From: an uncultured Pseudobdellovibrionaceae bacterium
GTDB taxonomy: Bacteria; Bdellovibrionota; Bdellovibrionia; Bdellovibrionales; JAMPXM01
Reading direction: 5' to 3'
Assembly: GCA_934277865.1 (NCBI GenBank)
Contig: CAKQVW010000005.1
Coordinates: 1 to 28,019, forward strand
Length of the DNA: 28,019 bases
Shown here: piece after piece, positions 17,801 through 24,213 of the stretch
Numbering within the stretch: position 1 is the stretch's first letter
Layout of the letters: every line of letters begins with the position of its first letter
Notes under the pieces: model-generated
What the model was told of the DNA's origin: nothing
Seen by the model: only the letters and a program-made list of their open reading frames with translations
Database searches by the model: none
Position numbers and translations under genes: made by a program

Positions 17801-17861
17801 TGAGACCGCCCTACCGGTGGGCCGCACGACATTGCGCTATCGCTGTGTAGCGCCGATGTAA
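14859..17861 (+). CDS. Large exported Ig-like repeat protein with C-terminal vWA domain
   Basis: 1000 residues from the ATG at 14859, which is preceded by a GGGGGG purine box; an upstream in-frame TTG at 14829 is less likely. Residues 20-40 are a signal peptide; Cys41 follows AYTN, a poor lipobox, so lipid anchoring is uncertain. Residues 55 to about 690 hold seven modules of 80-95 residues, each ending in a pattern like D.AGN......W.vD..aP and most containing a paired Cys (ECxLD...ACxSP), typical of bacterial Ig-like surface repeats. The C-terminal part is a von Willebrand A domain with the metal-site motif DNSGS (Asp710, Ser712, Ser714) and a LAVLVVTDSDE strand. Likely role: adhesion or ligand binding at the cell surface (inferred). 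A strong terminator follows. Confidence 0.88.
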   Translation: MQGKSTKETLNYVTRKLLNNGFAMTAVGVMALGLPVAYTNCSAKMNFEASEESRLASLNGSGTIVINDGADYTQSDAVTLSISHIAAEQMYITDDPTCETGGSWQAVAGKLPWRLANKNSSASVYVKFSNDGDGGLASGCLSDSIIHDDIAPSLSVVTAPAAYTNASTVSATLSSSDSGSGIGSAVCGVGAGSAASECSPSLLSVQNPVEGMNSYVIEVRDRAGNISDPQMVSFVADRSVPTFSLNLTPSRVSGQERSEFRFSGSDAVSGIGKYECRVGDAASFASQPFIECPNGERTETLSSGAKKFEARVIDRAGNQSAVVSYDWTIDLSAPTVMLTRMPDPYSNVVNPSFEFVGTDDSGPLVRYECSLDNGAAVACTSPHPLSNLSNGSHRFSVVGVDSAGNRSAPAAYTWIVDAVAPSLSLTSTPSAISNSKNPAFVISANDANGVDQLECQLDSGAYEACSPNKSYTNVPDGEHQFRARARDRAGNVSNPVSYSWKIDTSKPTVTITSGPERWIRVRNASITFVGNDVNVANGLPALRLECKLNDGNFAACPSPASYTGLNEGSYLFVLRAVDAAGNISDEASLTWGVDMAPPSINFGRQPLSLVDAGEQVEVVFSVTDPGANASGVASVMCGLAGSLAPCTAESMKQYMSTTPGTYQFQVSAADNAGNTANGEVVWQVSNKTTEVIQTVDVTRMTRIDVLVVIDNSGSMATEHANMAARFGTFLDQLSGQDWQVGIVTTDARTSNKTARINNRLDGKLLEFKGTDGAYTGQYMITSSMGIATAKTWFANTIQMETDGSGSEQGVAMTHRAIERAINGISDIDRRNSALIRSDAALAVLVVTDSDETSSTTENRNRPEFVYNYIRTSYPDKPFSFNSIIVPLADTACKGINGNEQFGYAYDAFSRLTSGIVGTVCVADYGTQLADIGKATQDLVRSVSLNCAPVDTNMDGRPDLEVTTANGTAAPPYTVMGMRVNFETALPVGRTTLRYRCVAPM

Positions 17862-17905
17862 TCAGACCCGCCGACTATTCACTAGTCGCTCAAGACCTTG
17901 CCAAC

Positions 17906-17935
17906 AAAGCCGGTAGAGGGTTTCTCTCCGGCTTT
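17906..17935 (+). terminator. Rho-independent terminator after the Ig/vWA gene
   Basis: AAAGCCGG...CCGGCTTT forms a perfect eight-base stem, extended inward by AGAG/CTCT past a single bulged T, with loop GGTTT. T-rich sequence (CTCATTTCGTT) follows. It lies 45 bases after the stop codon of the Ig/vWA protein and before the sigma-54 activator. Confidence 0.8.
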
Positions 17936-18008
17936 CTCATTTCGTTATATCTGTCGCCGCAGCAATAGACCTGGTTCGCCGTCTCATATCGAAACACAGG
18001 AGCTGGGC

Positions 18009-19697
18009 GTGAGTCCAGATTCGCTTCATTCTGACCCAGACTTCGCCCCGACCCTCAAGGCCGTACAAAGTTTTGACGATGAGTCTTTAGACAGTCGTGA
18101 TCGATTCGTCGACACATTTAGCAAGGAAAAGGGAGCGATCATCATGATCAATTGGGATGAATTTGAGCATATACACGTCATCCGTAAGCTAAAGCAGATC
18201 CTCGCGTCGTGGTGGAACGTGGACACCATCTTCACGGATGAGCGCGGATATCTTAAAGGTTTCGATAAAGCGAAGATGACATACGCCAACCCTGGCGTTG
18301 CGATGCTCATGCAGAAGGATGCCGCAATCGACAACCTCGCAGAAGTTGTCAGCAAAACACTTGAAGACCTTCGCCTTTCCGAAAACCGCTATTCACTTCG
18401 TCGTTGGGACCTCGCTGGTTTTGACATCGGTATCTTTCCTATTTGGATCGATAACGACTTGGTTGGAGCAGTTGTAGGCCTTGGCTTCCTGAAAGATGCC
18501 ACACCCAATCGCTCAAACGAAATTCGCGAACACCTTGCCGCATTTGGCGCCTCGAATGAAGCAATTGAACTCACACTTGCCAAGACGCGGACACTTGATG
18601 ATGACGATCGTGCCAAGCTCGTTTCGCTTGTCGAACTCACGTCGCAAGAAATTGTCACGCTTCACCTTGAGATCACTCAGCGCGAAGACCGCATTCGTGA
18701 ACTGAATAAAGAGCTTGGCAGCAGATACAAGTACGACTCGATGATCGGAAAATCCAAGCCGATGCAGGCCCTGTACTCGCTGCTCGATAAAATCCAAGGC
18801 GCGGACTCAACCGTTCTTATTCAGGGTGATAACGGTACCGGTAAGGAACTGATCGCAAAGGCGATTCACTACAATTCTCTTCGAAAAGACAAATCATTTG
18901 TCATCGCAAACTGCGGAGCGATTCCAGAAGGCCTTCTTGAGAGTGAACTCTTCGGTCACATCAAAGGTTCGTTCACAGGCGCCATCGCCACCAAAAAAGG
19001 TCTTTTCGAAGTCGCCGACAAAGGAACGTTCTTCCTCGACGAGATCGGCGAGATGCGTCCGCAAATGCAGGTTCGTCTGCTTCGCGTTCTTCAAGAAGGT
19101 ACCTTCACTCCGGTCGGATCGACCGAACCAAAGAAAGTCGACGTCCGAGTCATCGCCGCTACCAACCGTAACCTTCGTGAGATGGTTGAAAAAGGTGAAT
19201 TCCGTGAAGACTTGTACTATCGCTTAAACGTTATCAACATCCGCGTTCCGCCGCTTCGCGAACGCAAAGAGGATATTCCTCTGCTCTCGGAACACTTCCT
19301 CACCAAGGAGTCAGAGAAGGGTTCTCCGAAGAAAGTTCTCACGAAACGTGCCTTGGAAAAGCTTTACGACTATCCATGGCCAGGTAACGTGCGTGAACTT
19401 CAAAACGAAATCGAACGAATCGTCGTGCTGTCGGGTACAGAGACAAAACTGACAGCTGACATGCTTTCTCCCAAGATTCTTGAGATCGGTGAGAAAGCAA
19501 AAGTTCAAGGTGCACGCGTGCACGGCAAACTCAAAGATGCCCTTGAGGAGCTCGAGCGCGAGATGATCAAGGAAGGTTTGCGACGCACAGGCTGGAACAA
19601 GTCGAAACTCGCGAAAGAGCTCGGCATCAGCCGTGCCGGCCTGATCATGAAGGTCGAAAAGTACGGTCTCGACAAGCGCCGTATGGCTAAGATCTAG
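18009..19697 (+). CDS. Sigma-54-dependent transcriptional activator with PocR-like sensor domain
   Basis: 562 residues from the GTG at 18009, chosen for AGGAG six bases upstream; an ATG at 18144 with GGGAG is the alternative, and an in-frame TTG further up overlaps the terminator. The N-terminal sensor (about 46-190) has ILASWWNVDTIFTDERGY and GFDIGIFPIWIDNDLVGA, resembling PocR/GAF-type ligand-binding domains but without cysteines. A helical linker leads to the AAA+ domain: Walker A GDNGTGKE (273-280), sigma-54 contact loop GSFTGA (320-325; usual form GAFTGA), Walker B FFLDEIGE, and the R-finger region. A Fis-type helix-turn-helix (about 528-553) ends the protein. It would remodel sigma-54 holoenzyme at enhancer-dependent promoters. 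There is no response-regulator receiver domain, so control is by ligand or partner. Targets are unknown. Confidence 0.92.
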   Translation: MSPDSLHSDPDFAPTLKAVQSFDDESLDSRDRFVDTFSKEKGAIIMINWDEFEHIHVIRKLKQILASWWNVDTIFTDERGYLKGFDKAKMTYANPGVAMLMQKDAAIDNLAEVVSKTLEDLRLSENRYSLRRWDLAGFDIGIFPIWIDNDLVGAVVGLGFLKDATPNRSNEIREHLAAFGASNEAIELTLAKTRTLDDDDRAKLVSLVELTSQEIVTLHLEITQREDRIRELNKELGSRYKYDSMIGKSKPMQALYSLLDKIQGADSTVLIQGDNGTGKELIAKAIHYNSLRKDKSFVIANCGAIPEGLLESELFGHIKGSFTGAIATKKGLFEVADKGTFFLDEIGEMRPQMQVRLLRVLQEGTFTPVGSTEPKKVDVRVIAATNRNLREMVEKGEFREDLYYRLNVINIRVPPLRERKEDIPLLSEHFLTKESEKGSPKKVLTKRALEKLYDYPWPGNVRELQNEIERIVVLSGTETKLTADMLSPKILEIGEKAKVQGARVHGKLKDALEELEREMIKEGLRRTGWNKSKLAKELGISRAGLIMKVEKYGLDKRRMAKI

Positions 19698-19724
19698 ATC
19701 TGAAAATTGAACTTTTATCGACTT

Positions 19725-19753
19725 GGCCCGGGTTTGATTGCTCAACCTGGGCC
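19725..19753 (+). terminator. Hairpin terminator after the sigma-54 activator
   Basis: GGCCCGGGTTTGA pairs with TCAACCTGGGCC around a TTGC loop; the stem has one G-T pair and one bulged T. It lies 27 bases past the stop codon. The following sequence (TTGTCGC) has only a weak T tract, so efficiency is uncertain. Confidence 0.55.
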
Positions 19754-19924
19754 TTGTCGCATTCGGCACAGATTGAGAAAGAACTTCTCATTCGCACTCT
19801 ACTTGAGCGTAGGGACCAATTTTGGGACCCACCCTGTAATTGCATCAAGTCTATGAAACCCTTGGCTTAATTCTGTTTTAAAACGGCCGAAAATTTGGCC
19901 TAAGCTTTGCCCTTCTGCCCGGCC

Positions 19925-21043
19925 ATGAACCGAACTCCTTGGAACCCAGACTGGTCAGCAGCTATTGCACGCATCACGACTCTCGTTGAAGCGATGTTCT
20001 CGTGTCGCGCGAAATTCTCGAGTATCGAAGCCTTTCTCGAACCGGCCTCACGAGCCGATTTCTCCGAGCAGGATCTCGTATTTCTTGAGTCCACTCGCTT
20101 CGAACCACCCGCCTTAATACGTTCACACCGAACAGGAAAGTTTGCGTTTCCTCTTCGTGTGCGTCGCTCTGGCGCCGTTGCATCCGATGTCTCATTGGTT
20201 GGTATCGCCACAATTGAGGGTCTTGCGGCAAGTGATGATGAACGCCTCAAACAAATTGCTGAGTTTTTGCACCTTGCTGTTGAAACGCGCCTCGATGCAT
20301 TCGAGCGACTGCTAGATATCGAACAACGAGAGCAGCAGCTCGAAGTCGAACAAGAGATGCGCGAAAACTCGAAAGTCGTTTCTCTTTTTCCGCGCTCAAC
20401 ACCGAACCGCGCCGAGCAAGAAGATCTTCCTGCGTTTCAGCTGCCGCTGGCCAACCAAGGCCTTGAACTGACAAAGCCGCTCCTTTTGCTGAACGAGAAA
20501 ATGGTTCGTCGCAACCAATCTGGGATGGAAAAGATCGCCATCGAGATTTTCAACCGGACATCTCATTGGTTCTTCGTAAACATTCGAGATCTCGCCGAAG
20601 ATTCGTTTCGAAATGCAGCCGCTTTCCGAGAACTCGGAAAGATGTGCGTCTTCATTCCGAATCTTGCCGAGATCACCATCGAACGGCAGCTTCGTCTCGC
20701 CGAGGTATTTAATGCCGTAAAAGGTGAAGCTGACGCGCCGTCATTTATCGCCTTCATCGACGAAGACCCGAAAGATCTGGTCACGCGGGGACTGGTGCTT
20801 CCGCACCTGCTTGATCTGATGGCCATGATCCATGTGCCGGCCGCGCTCGCTTTAAGTGCGGGCAGCCAGAGTCCGATCATCGGGCATCGTGCACTTGGAT
20901 CGATGATGCGTGAAATTTCGGCCACTTTGCTTGGTGTTGGAAATGGCGTTGGAAGCCTCAATGACCTGCCGACCGCCGCGACTGTCATTCCCCTGATGGG
21001 AAAATGGAACCGCGACGATAGTCCTAACCCAACGTTCCACTGA
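19925..21043 (+). CDS. Degenerate NtrC/AAA+-like protein with GAF-like N-terminus (pseudo-activator)
   Basis: 372 residues from the ATG at 19925; no ribosome-binding site is evident and an ATG at 19994 is possible. Residues 5-130 have a GAF-like feel (FAFPLRV, LVGIATIEG, IAEFLHLAVETRL) and run into a charged helix. Residues 178-305 can be laid against the AAA+ domain of the upstream sigma-54 activator: LLLLNEK for the Walker A strand, IAIEIFNRTSHWFFVNIRDL for AKAIHYNSLRKDKSFVIANC, MCVFIPNLAEI for TFFLDEIGEM, and IAFIDEDPKDLVTRGLVLPH for IAATNRNLREMVEKGEFRED. In this reading Walker A lacks Gly-Lys, Walker B lacks Asp-Glu, the GAFTGA segment is deleted and no helix-turn-helix follows. It should neither hydrolyse ATP nor bind DNA. 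A regulator of the neighbouring activator is a reasonable guess, not shown. Confidence 0.72.
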   Translation: MNRTPWNPDWSAAIARITTLVEAMFSCRAKFSSIEAFLEPASRADFSEQDLVFLESTRFEPPALIRSHRTGKFAFPLRVRRSGAVASDVSLVGIATIEGLAASDDERLKQIAEFLHLAVETRLDAFERLLDIEQREQQLEVEQEMRENSKVVSLFPRSTPNRAEQEDLPAFQLPLANQGLELTKPLLLLNEKMVRRNQSGMEKIAIEIFNRTSHWFFVNIRDLAEDSFRNAAAFRELGKMCVFIPNLAEITIERQLRLAEVFNAVKGEADAPSFIAFIDEDPKDLVTRGLVLPHLLDLMAMIHVPAALALSAGSQSPIIGHRALGSMMREISATLLGVGNGVGSLNDLPTAATVIPLMGKWNRDDSPNPTFH

Positions 21044-21049
21044 TGATTT

Positions 21050-21070
21050 CGTCCATGCCTTCCATGGACG
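21050..21070 (+). other. Intergenic hairpin before amgK
   Basis: CGTCCATG (21050-21057) pairs perfectly with CATGGACG (21063-21070) around CCTTC, seven bases after the preceding stop codon and 20 bases before the amgK GTG. No T tract follows, so it may be an operator or an RNA structure rather than a terminator. Confidence 0.5.
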
Positions 21071-21090
21071 ATTAATGGCACCATGGGTTT

Positions 21091-22185
21091 GTGATAAACA
21101 CAGCAAAATCCACCGCTTCTGTCGACATAGCTGCCGAATTGAATTCGGAAACCCACGCCGAGATCCAAGCCTTCTTGGGCTCACTCATGGGTGCCGGAAA
21201 GTTTGAAATCCACTCTCTAGCGGGCGACGCCTCGGCCAGACGATATTTCCGCGTCGTGGCGCATGACGAGTCATGGGTCCTGATGCTTTGGGAGCCCTTC
21301 CAAGACGACGGCCGATATCCTTTCTTGAGCGTACGATCACATTTCGAAAAGCATGGGATTTCTGTCCCGAAAGTCATTGGCATGCGTCCCGAGAAAGGAC
21401 TCGTGCTTCTTGAAGATCTTGGCGATCTCACGCTTGAGCGAAAATTCTGGGAAAATCAAAATCAGTCGCAAGCGATGCCCTATTATCGGCAAACCATCGA
21501 TGAGCTCCTAAAGGTTCACTACGATGCAAGCTTCGATCGCAGCTCTCCCTGCGTGGCCTTCACGGTCGAATTCGACACTGCCAAGTTGCTCTGGGAAATG
21601 AATTACGGACGCGAACATCTGCTCGAGGGACTCTGCCAAATCTCGCTAAGTGAGACCGCTCGCAAAGGCCTCCAGGATGTGTTTGTTTCAGTCTGCGAAA
21701 CGCTGCACCGCGAACCGAAGTTCATCGCTCACCGCGATTTTCATTCACGCAATGTCATGATCAAACACGGCAAAGCCCGCATCATCGACTTCCAAGACGC
21801 ACGTATGGGCGCCATTCAATATGATCTCGTCAGTCTGCTTCGCGACTCTTACGTTGCGATGGAGCCCGAACATATTCGCGAGCTTCTGGACTACTACCTG
21901 GCTGGACGCGAAGAAAAATCGAAACAGTTTAAAGGAATGCTCCCGCCGCTTTCGCTTGAACACTTTCATCATATCTTTGAAATTCAGACGATCCAGCGCT
22001 GCTTCAAAGCCTGTGGCAGCTTCGCGAGCTTTTACATGCTGAGAAAAGACACTCGCTACTTGAAATACCTCGCTCCGACTTTGAAGACGGTCAAAAAGAG
22101 TCTCGAACCATTTAAAGAGTACTCCGAATTCTATCGCATCCTAGAAGACGGTGGCGTCTTCGAACGCTCGTTTGAACTGACGTGA
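21091..22185 (+). CDS. amgK: Cell-wall amino sugar kinase (AmgK-like, N-acetylmuramate/N-acetylglucosamine 1-kinase)
   Basis: 364 residues of the aminoglycoside phosphotransferase-like fold. AmgK phosphorylates MurNAc and GlcNAc at C1 in the cytoplasm in a recycling route that bypasses de novo UDP-MurNAc synthesis and so lowers fosfomycin sensitivity. Seen here: the family entry LAGDASARRYFRV (43-55), the Brenner motif HRDFHSRN (214-221, catalytic Asp216), and the metal-binding IDFQDARMG (232-240) followed by YDLVSLLRD, all strongly AmgK-like. The start is a GTG without a clear ribosome-binding site; the N-terminus before LAGDAS has the usual length, which supports it. murU begins seven bases after the stop codon, and that pairing strengthens the assignment over other phosphotransferases. 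Confidence 0.88.
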   Translation: MINTAKSTASVDIAAELNSETHAEIQAFLGSLMGAGKFEIHSLAGDASARRYFRVVAHDESWVLMLWEPFQDDGRYPFLSVRSHFEKHGISVPKVIGMRPEKGLVLLEDLGDLTLERKFWENQNQSQAMPYYRQTIDELLKVHYDASFDRSSPCVAFTVEFDTAKLLWEMNYGREHLLEGLCQISLSETARKGLQDVFVSVCETLHREPKFIAHRDFHSRNVMIKHGKARIIDFQDARMGAIQYDLVSLLRDSYVAMEPEHIRELLDYYLAGREEKSKQFKGMLPPLSLEHFHHIFEIQTIQRCFKACGSFASFYMLRKDTRYLKYLAPTLKTVKKSLEPFKEYSEFYRILEDGGVFERSFELT

Positions 22186-22192
22186 GGGCACC

Positions 22193-23215
22193 ATGAAGGG
22201 GTTTTTGCTGGCGGCCGGCCTCGGCACCCGGCTTCGTCCGATCACAGACAAACTTGCAAAACCGGCGGTTAGTTTTCTCAATATCCCGATGCTTTACTGG
22301 TCGTACGAATTTGTGCGACCACTTTTGAACGACGATCTGATCGTGAACTTGCACCACCTCCCGGAGACGGTGCGATCCCTCACCTCAAAAATTCGCGATC
22401 ACCAAGTGGTGTTCTCGCACGAAGTCGCCGCCCCTCTTGGCAGTGGTGGCGCTCTCACTTTTGCTCGGTCACACTTAAAAGAAAACGAAGATCTCGTCGT
22501 TGCCAATGCTGACGAGGTCATCTTGCCGCAAACACCAGGCGCAATCGATCGCCTGGCGAAACACCACCGCGCGTCCGGCGCAATCGCCACTCTCTTGACC
22601 ATGCGACACGCAGACGCCGGAGGAAAGTTTGGCGGCGTCTGGCACCAAGTCGACTCACAAGGTGCACGAGTGCTTGGATTCGGAAGAAATGCCAGCCAGT
22701 ATCCCGATGCAATCGGCGCCCTTCATTATGTCGGCGTCCTCATTGTTAACACGCGCATTCTTCGGTTTTTGCCATCCCAAGGCGAGAGCAACCTTTTATA
22801 TGACGGGCTGATCGCCGCGATTCAATCCGGAGAGCGTGTCAACGCCCACGTCGAAGATCTGATGTGGTTCGAAACTGGAAATCAAAAAGACTTCCTGCAG
22901 GCGACATCCGAGGCCTTGCCCTTTCTTTCCATTCGCCGACGTGAGACGTCCATCGCACAAGAGCTTCAGCGCACGATTTCGATGTATGCGGACGAACCAC
23001 TACACTTCACCGAACGGCACGGCGGCGGACAGCTGCTCACTGGTAGCGCCGATAAAAGCTCGCTACCTGAAGAGGCCATGCTGGATGTTTTAGAAAAAGA
23101 AAAGGCATTTGCCGTGATAGGAAAAGGGGCCCTCATCGAGGCCCCTTTGATCAATTCCGTTGCGCTTCCGGGCGCACGGATTCAACAGTCCGTGCGTGAC
23201 CAGTTAGTCCTTTAA
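22193..23215 (+). CDS. murU: MurU-like sugar-1-phosphate uridylyltransferase with extended C-terminus
   Basis: 340 residues; a nucleotidyltransferase that would convert MurNAc 1-phosphate to UDP-MurNAc, the step after AmgK. The pyrophosphorylase motif GLGTRLRPITDKLAKP starts near residue 9, APLGSGGAL (82-90 region) contributes to nucleotide binding, and EDLMWFETGN stands where the family has WxDxGT. Known MurU proteins are about 220-230 residues, so roughly 110 residues are extra; the tail ends in hexapeptide-like turns (AVIGKGALIEAPLINSVALP) resembling a left-handed beta helix, as in mannose-1-phosphate or bifunctional sugar nucleotidyltransferases. Substrate is therefore inferred from the amgK neighbour. 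GAGG precedes the ATG. The 3' end overlaps the convergent gene by 12 bp. Confidence 0.82.
   Translation: MKGFLLAAGLGTRLRPITDKLAKPAVSFLNIPMLYWSYEFVRPLLNDDLIVNLHHLPETVRSLTSKIRDHQVVFSHEVAAPLGSGGALTFARSHLKENEDLVVANADEVILPQTPGAIDRLAKHHRASGAIATLLTMRHADAGGKFGGVWHQVDSQGARVLGFGRNASQYPDAIGALHYVGVLIVNTRILRFLPSQGESNLLYDGLIAAIQSGERVNAHVEDLMWFETGNQKDFLQATSEALPFLSIRRRETSIAQELQRTISMYADEPLHFTERHGGGQLLTGSADKSSLPEEAMLDVLEKEKAFAVIGKGALIEAPLINSVALPGARIQQSVRDQLVL
23123..23148 (-). terminator. Terminator of the convergent Gly-rich gene, embedded in murU
   Basis: AAAGGGGCC (23123-23131) and GGCCCCTTT (23140-23148) form a perfect nine-base stem with an eight-base loop. Read on the minus strand it lies 56 bases past the stop codon at 23204 and continues into TTTTCC, a short U tract. 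On the plus strand it is coding sequence for GKGALIEAPL of MurU, where only three T residues follow. Confidence 0.6.
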
Positions 23216-24202
23216 GAACGCGTTTTGTTCGTCACGAGCTTTGTAGCGTCGCGTGACCATCTCAAAGATGTCATCGCCAGCGACACCGATGTTGTCCGAA
23301 CCAAGTTTTTTAGTGAGTCCCGAAACTTTTGCTTTCTTACGGTTGCGGGCTGCACGCTCGCGAGCAAATGGGTCAAAGCCCGCGAACGGATCGCCACCGC
23401 CCTCTGCCGCGACCGCACGACCACCGCCACCACCACCGCCTGCACCCGGAAGCTGAGCCATCTGTTTATATTTTTGGTCCGCCTTTTTTGCGATCGCTCG
23501 ACCATCAGCCATCGCCTGGTTGGCCTCCGCTTGAGTGAGCCCCATCGCCAATAGGTCATTCGCGTTGCCGGCTCCTTTTGAGAGGTCAAACGTGCGACCG
23601 TCCGGCGTCGTCATCGTTTTTCCATCAGGAGAGATTTTTACTCCGCTTCTATCTAAAGCATTTTTCGCTTGAGCAATATCGCGAGCGACGGCTTGCGGGA
23701 TGGTTGAACCAAGACCGATTCCTGTTCCACCAGCTCCGGCCGCTCCCGGTCCGCCAGTGTCACCACCTCCACCGACGCCCGTATCGATGGGATTTCCCCA
23801 TTGATCGGTGCCACCAGATCCGCCTGGCATTCCTCCGCCATAGAGAGATGGGTCGAATCCGGCAAGCTGCATACCGGCAGTATTTGCGCCTCTCGCTGAT
23901 TGCAAACTCTGAACGGCGCCAACCGCTGAAATGGCCGACATTGCGCAGGCCCAATAGTTTTTAGAGCCACATTTGGCTCCGTACATCGCCGCCGCCGCGC
24001 CGTTTACCCCAGCCGTCAGATATTGCATCGACGAGGAGCTGCGTCCCGCTTCGGCAGCATTACCTCCCTGACCGGGAACGATATACTGAGGCGTTGTCGA
24101 CGACTGCGCAGGAGTCGGAGTGGGTGCCGTGAACGCCTGCGCTTGAATCGCCAATCCGAGCACCGACAACACCGAGAGAGCTCGTAAACTTGTTTTGGTC
24201 AT
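23204..24202 (-). CDS. Secreted Gly/Ala-rich protein, unknown function
   Basis: 332 residues with a clear Sec signal peptide (cleavage after AQA, residue 23). The mature protein is Pro/Thr-rich at first, then has a small Ala-rich segment with two cysteines (Cys78, Cys86), long Gly-rich linkers (121-165 and 253-270), and a charged C-terminal part. A segment at 191-207 (SPDGKTMTTPDGRTFDL) looks like a short beta hairpin. The end, DIFEMVTRRY at 311-320, resembles the tail of the preceding gene product (SIWEKATRQY). Start ATG has AAGGGGAAG upstream and lies 11 bases after the previous stop, so the two are co-transcribed. The stop overlaps murU. No family is recognised; envelope assembly or pilus-associated function is a guess from context. 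Confidence 0.82.
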   Translation of the reverse strand: MTKTSLRALSVLSVLGLAIQAQAFTAPTPTPAQSSTTPQYIVPGQGGNAAEAGRSSSSMQYLTAGVNGAAAAMYGAKCGSKNYWACAMSAISAVGAVQSLQSARGANTAGMQLAGFDPSLYGGGMPGGSGGTDQWGNPIDTGVGGGGDTGGPGAAGAGGTGIGLGSTIPQAVARDIAQAKNALDRSGVKISPDGKTMTTPDGRTFDLSKGAGNANDLLAMGLTQAEANQAMADGRAIAKKADQKYKQMAQLPGAGGGGGGGRAVAAEGGGDPFAGFDPFARERAARNRKKAKVSGLTKKLGSDNIGVAGDDIFEMVTRRYKARDEQNAFLKD

Positions 24203-24213
24203 CGCACTTCCCC

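Noticed and set aside
19882..19902. Near-palindrome GGCCGAAAATTTGGCC before the pseudo-activator gene
   Set aside because: One wobble pair and a mismatch at the centre, a single copy, and no clear promoter around it; too weak to call an operator.
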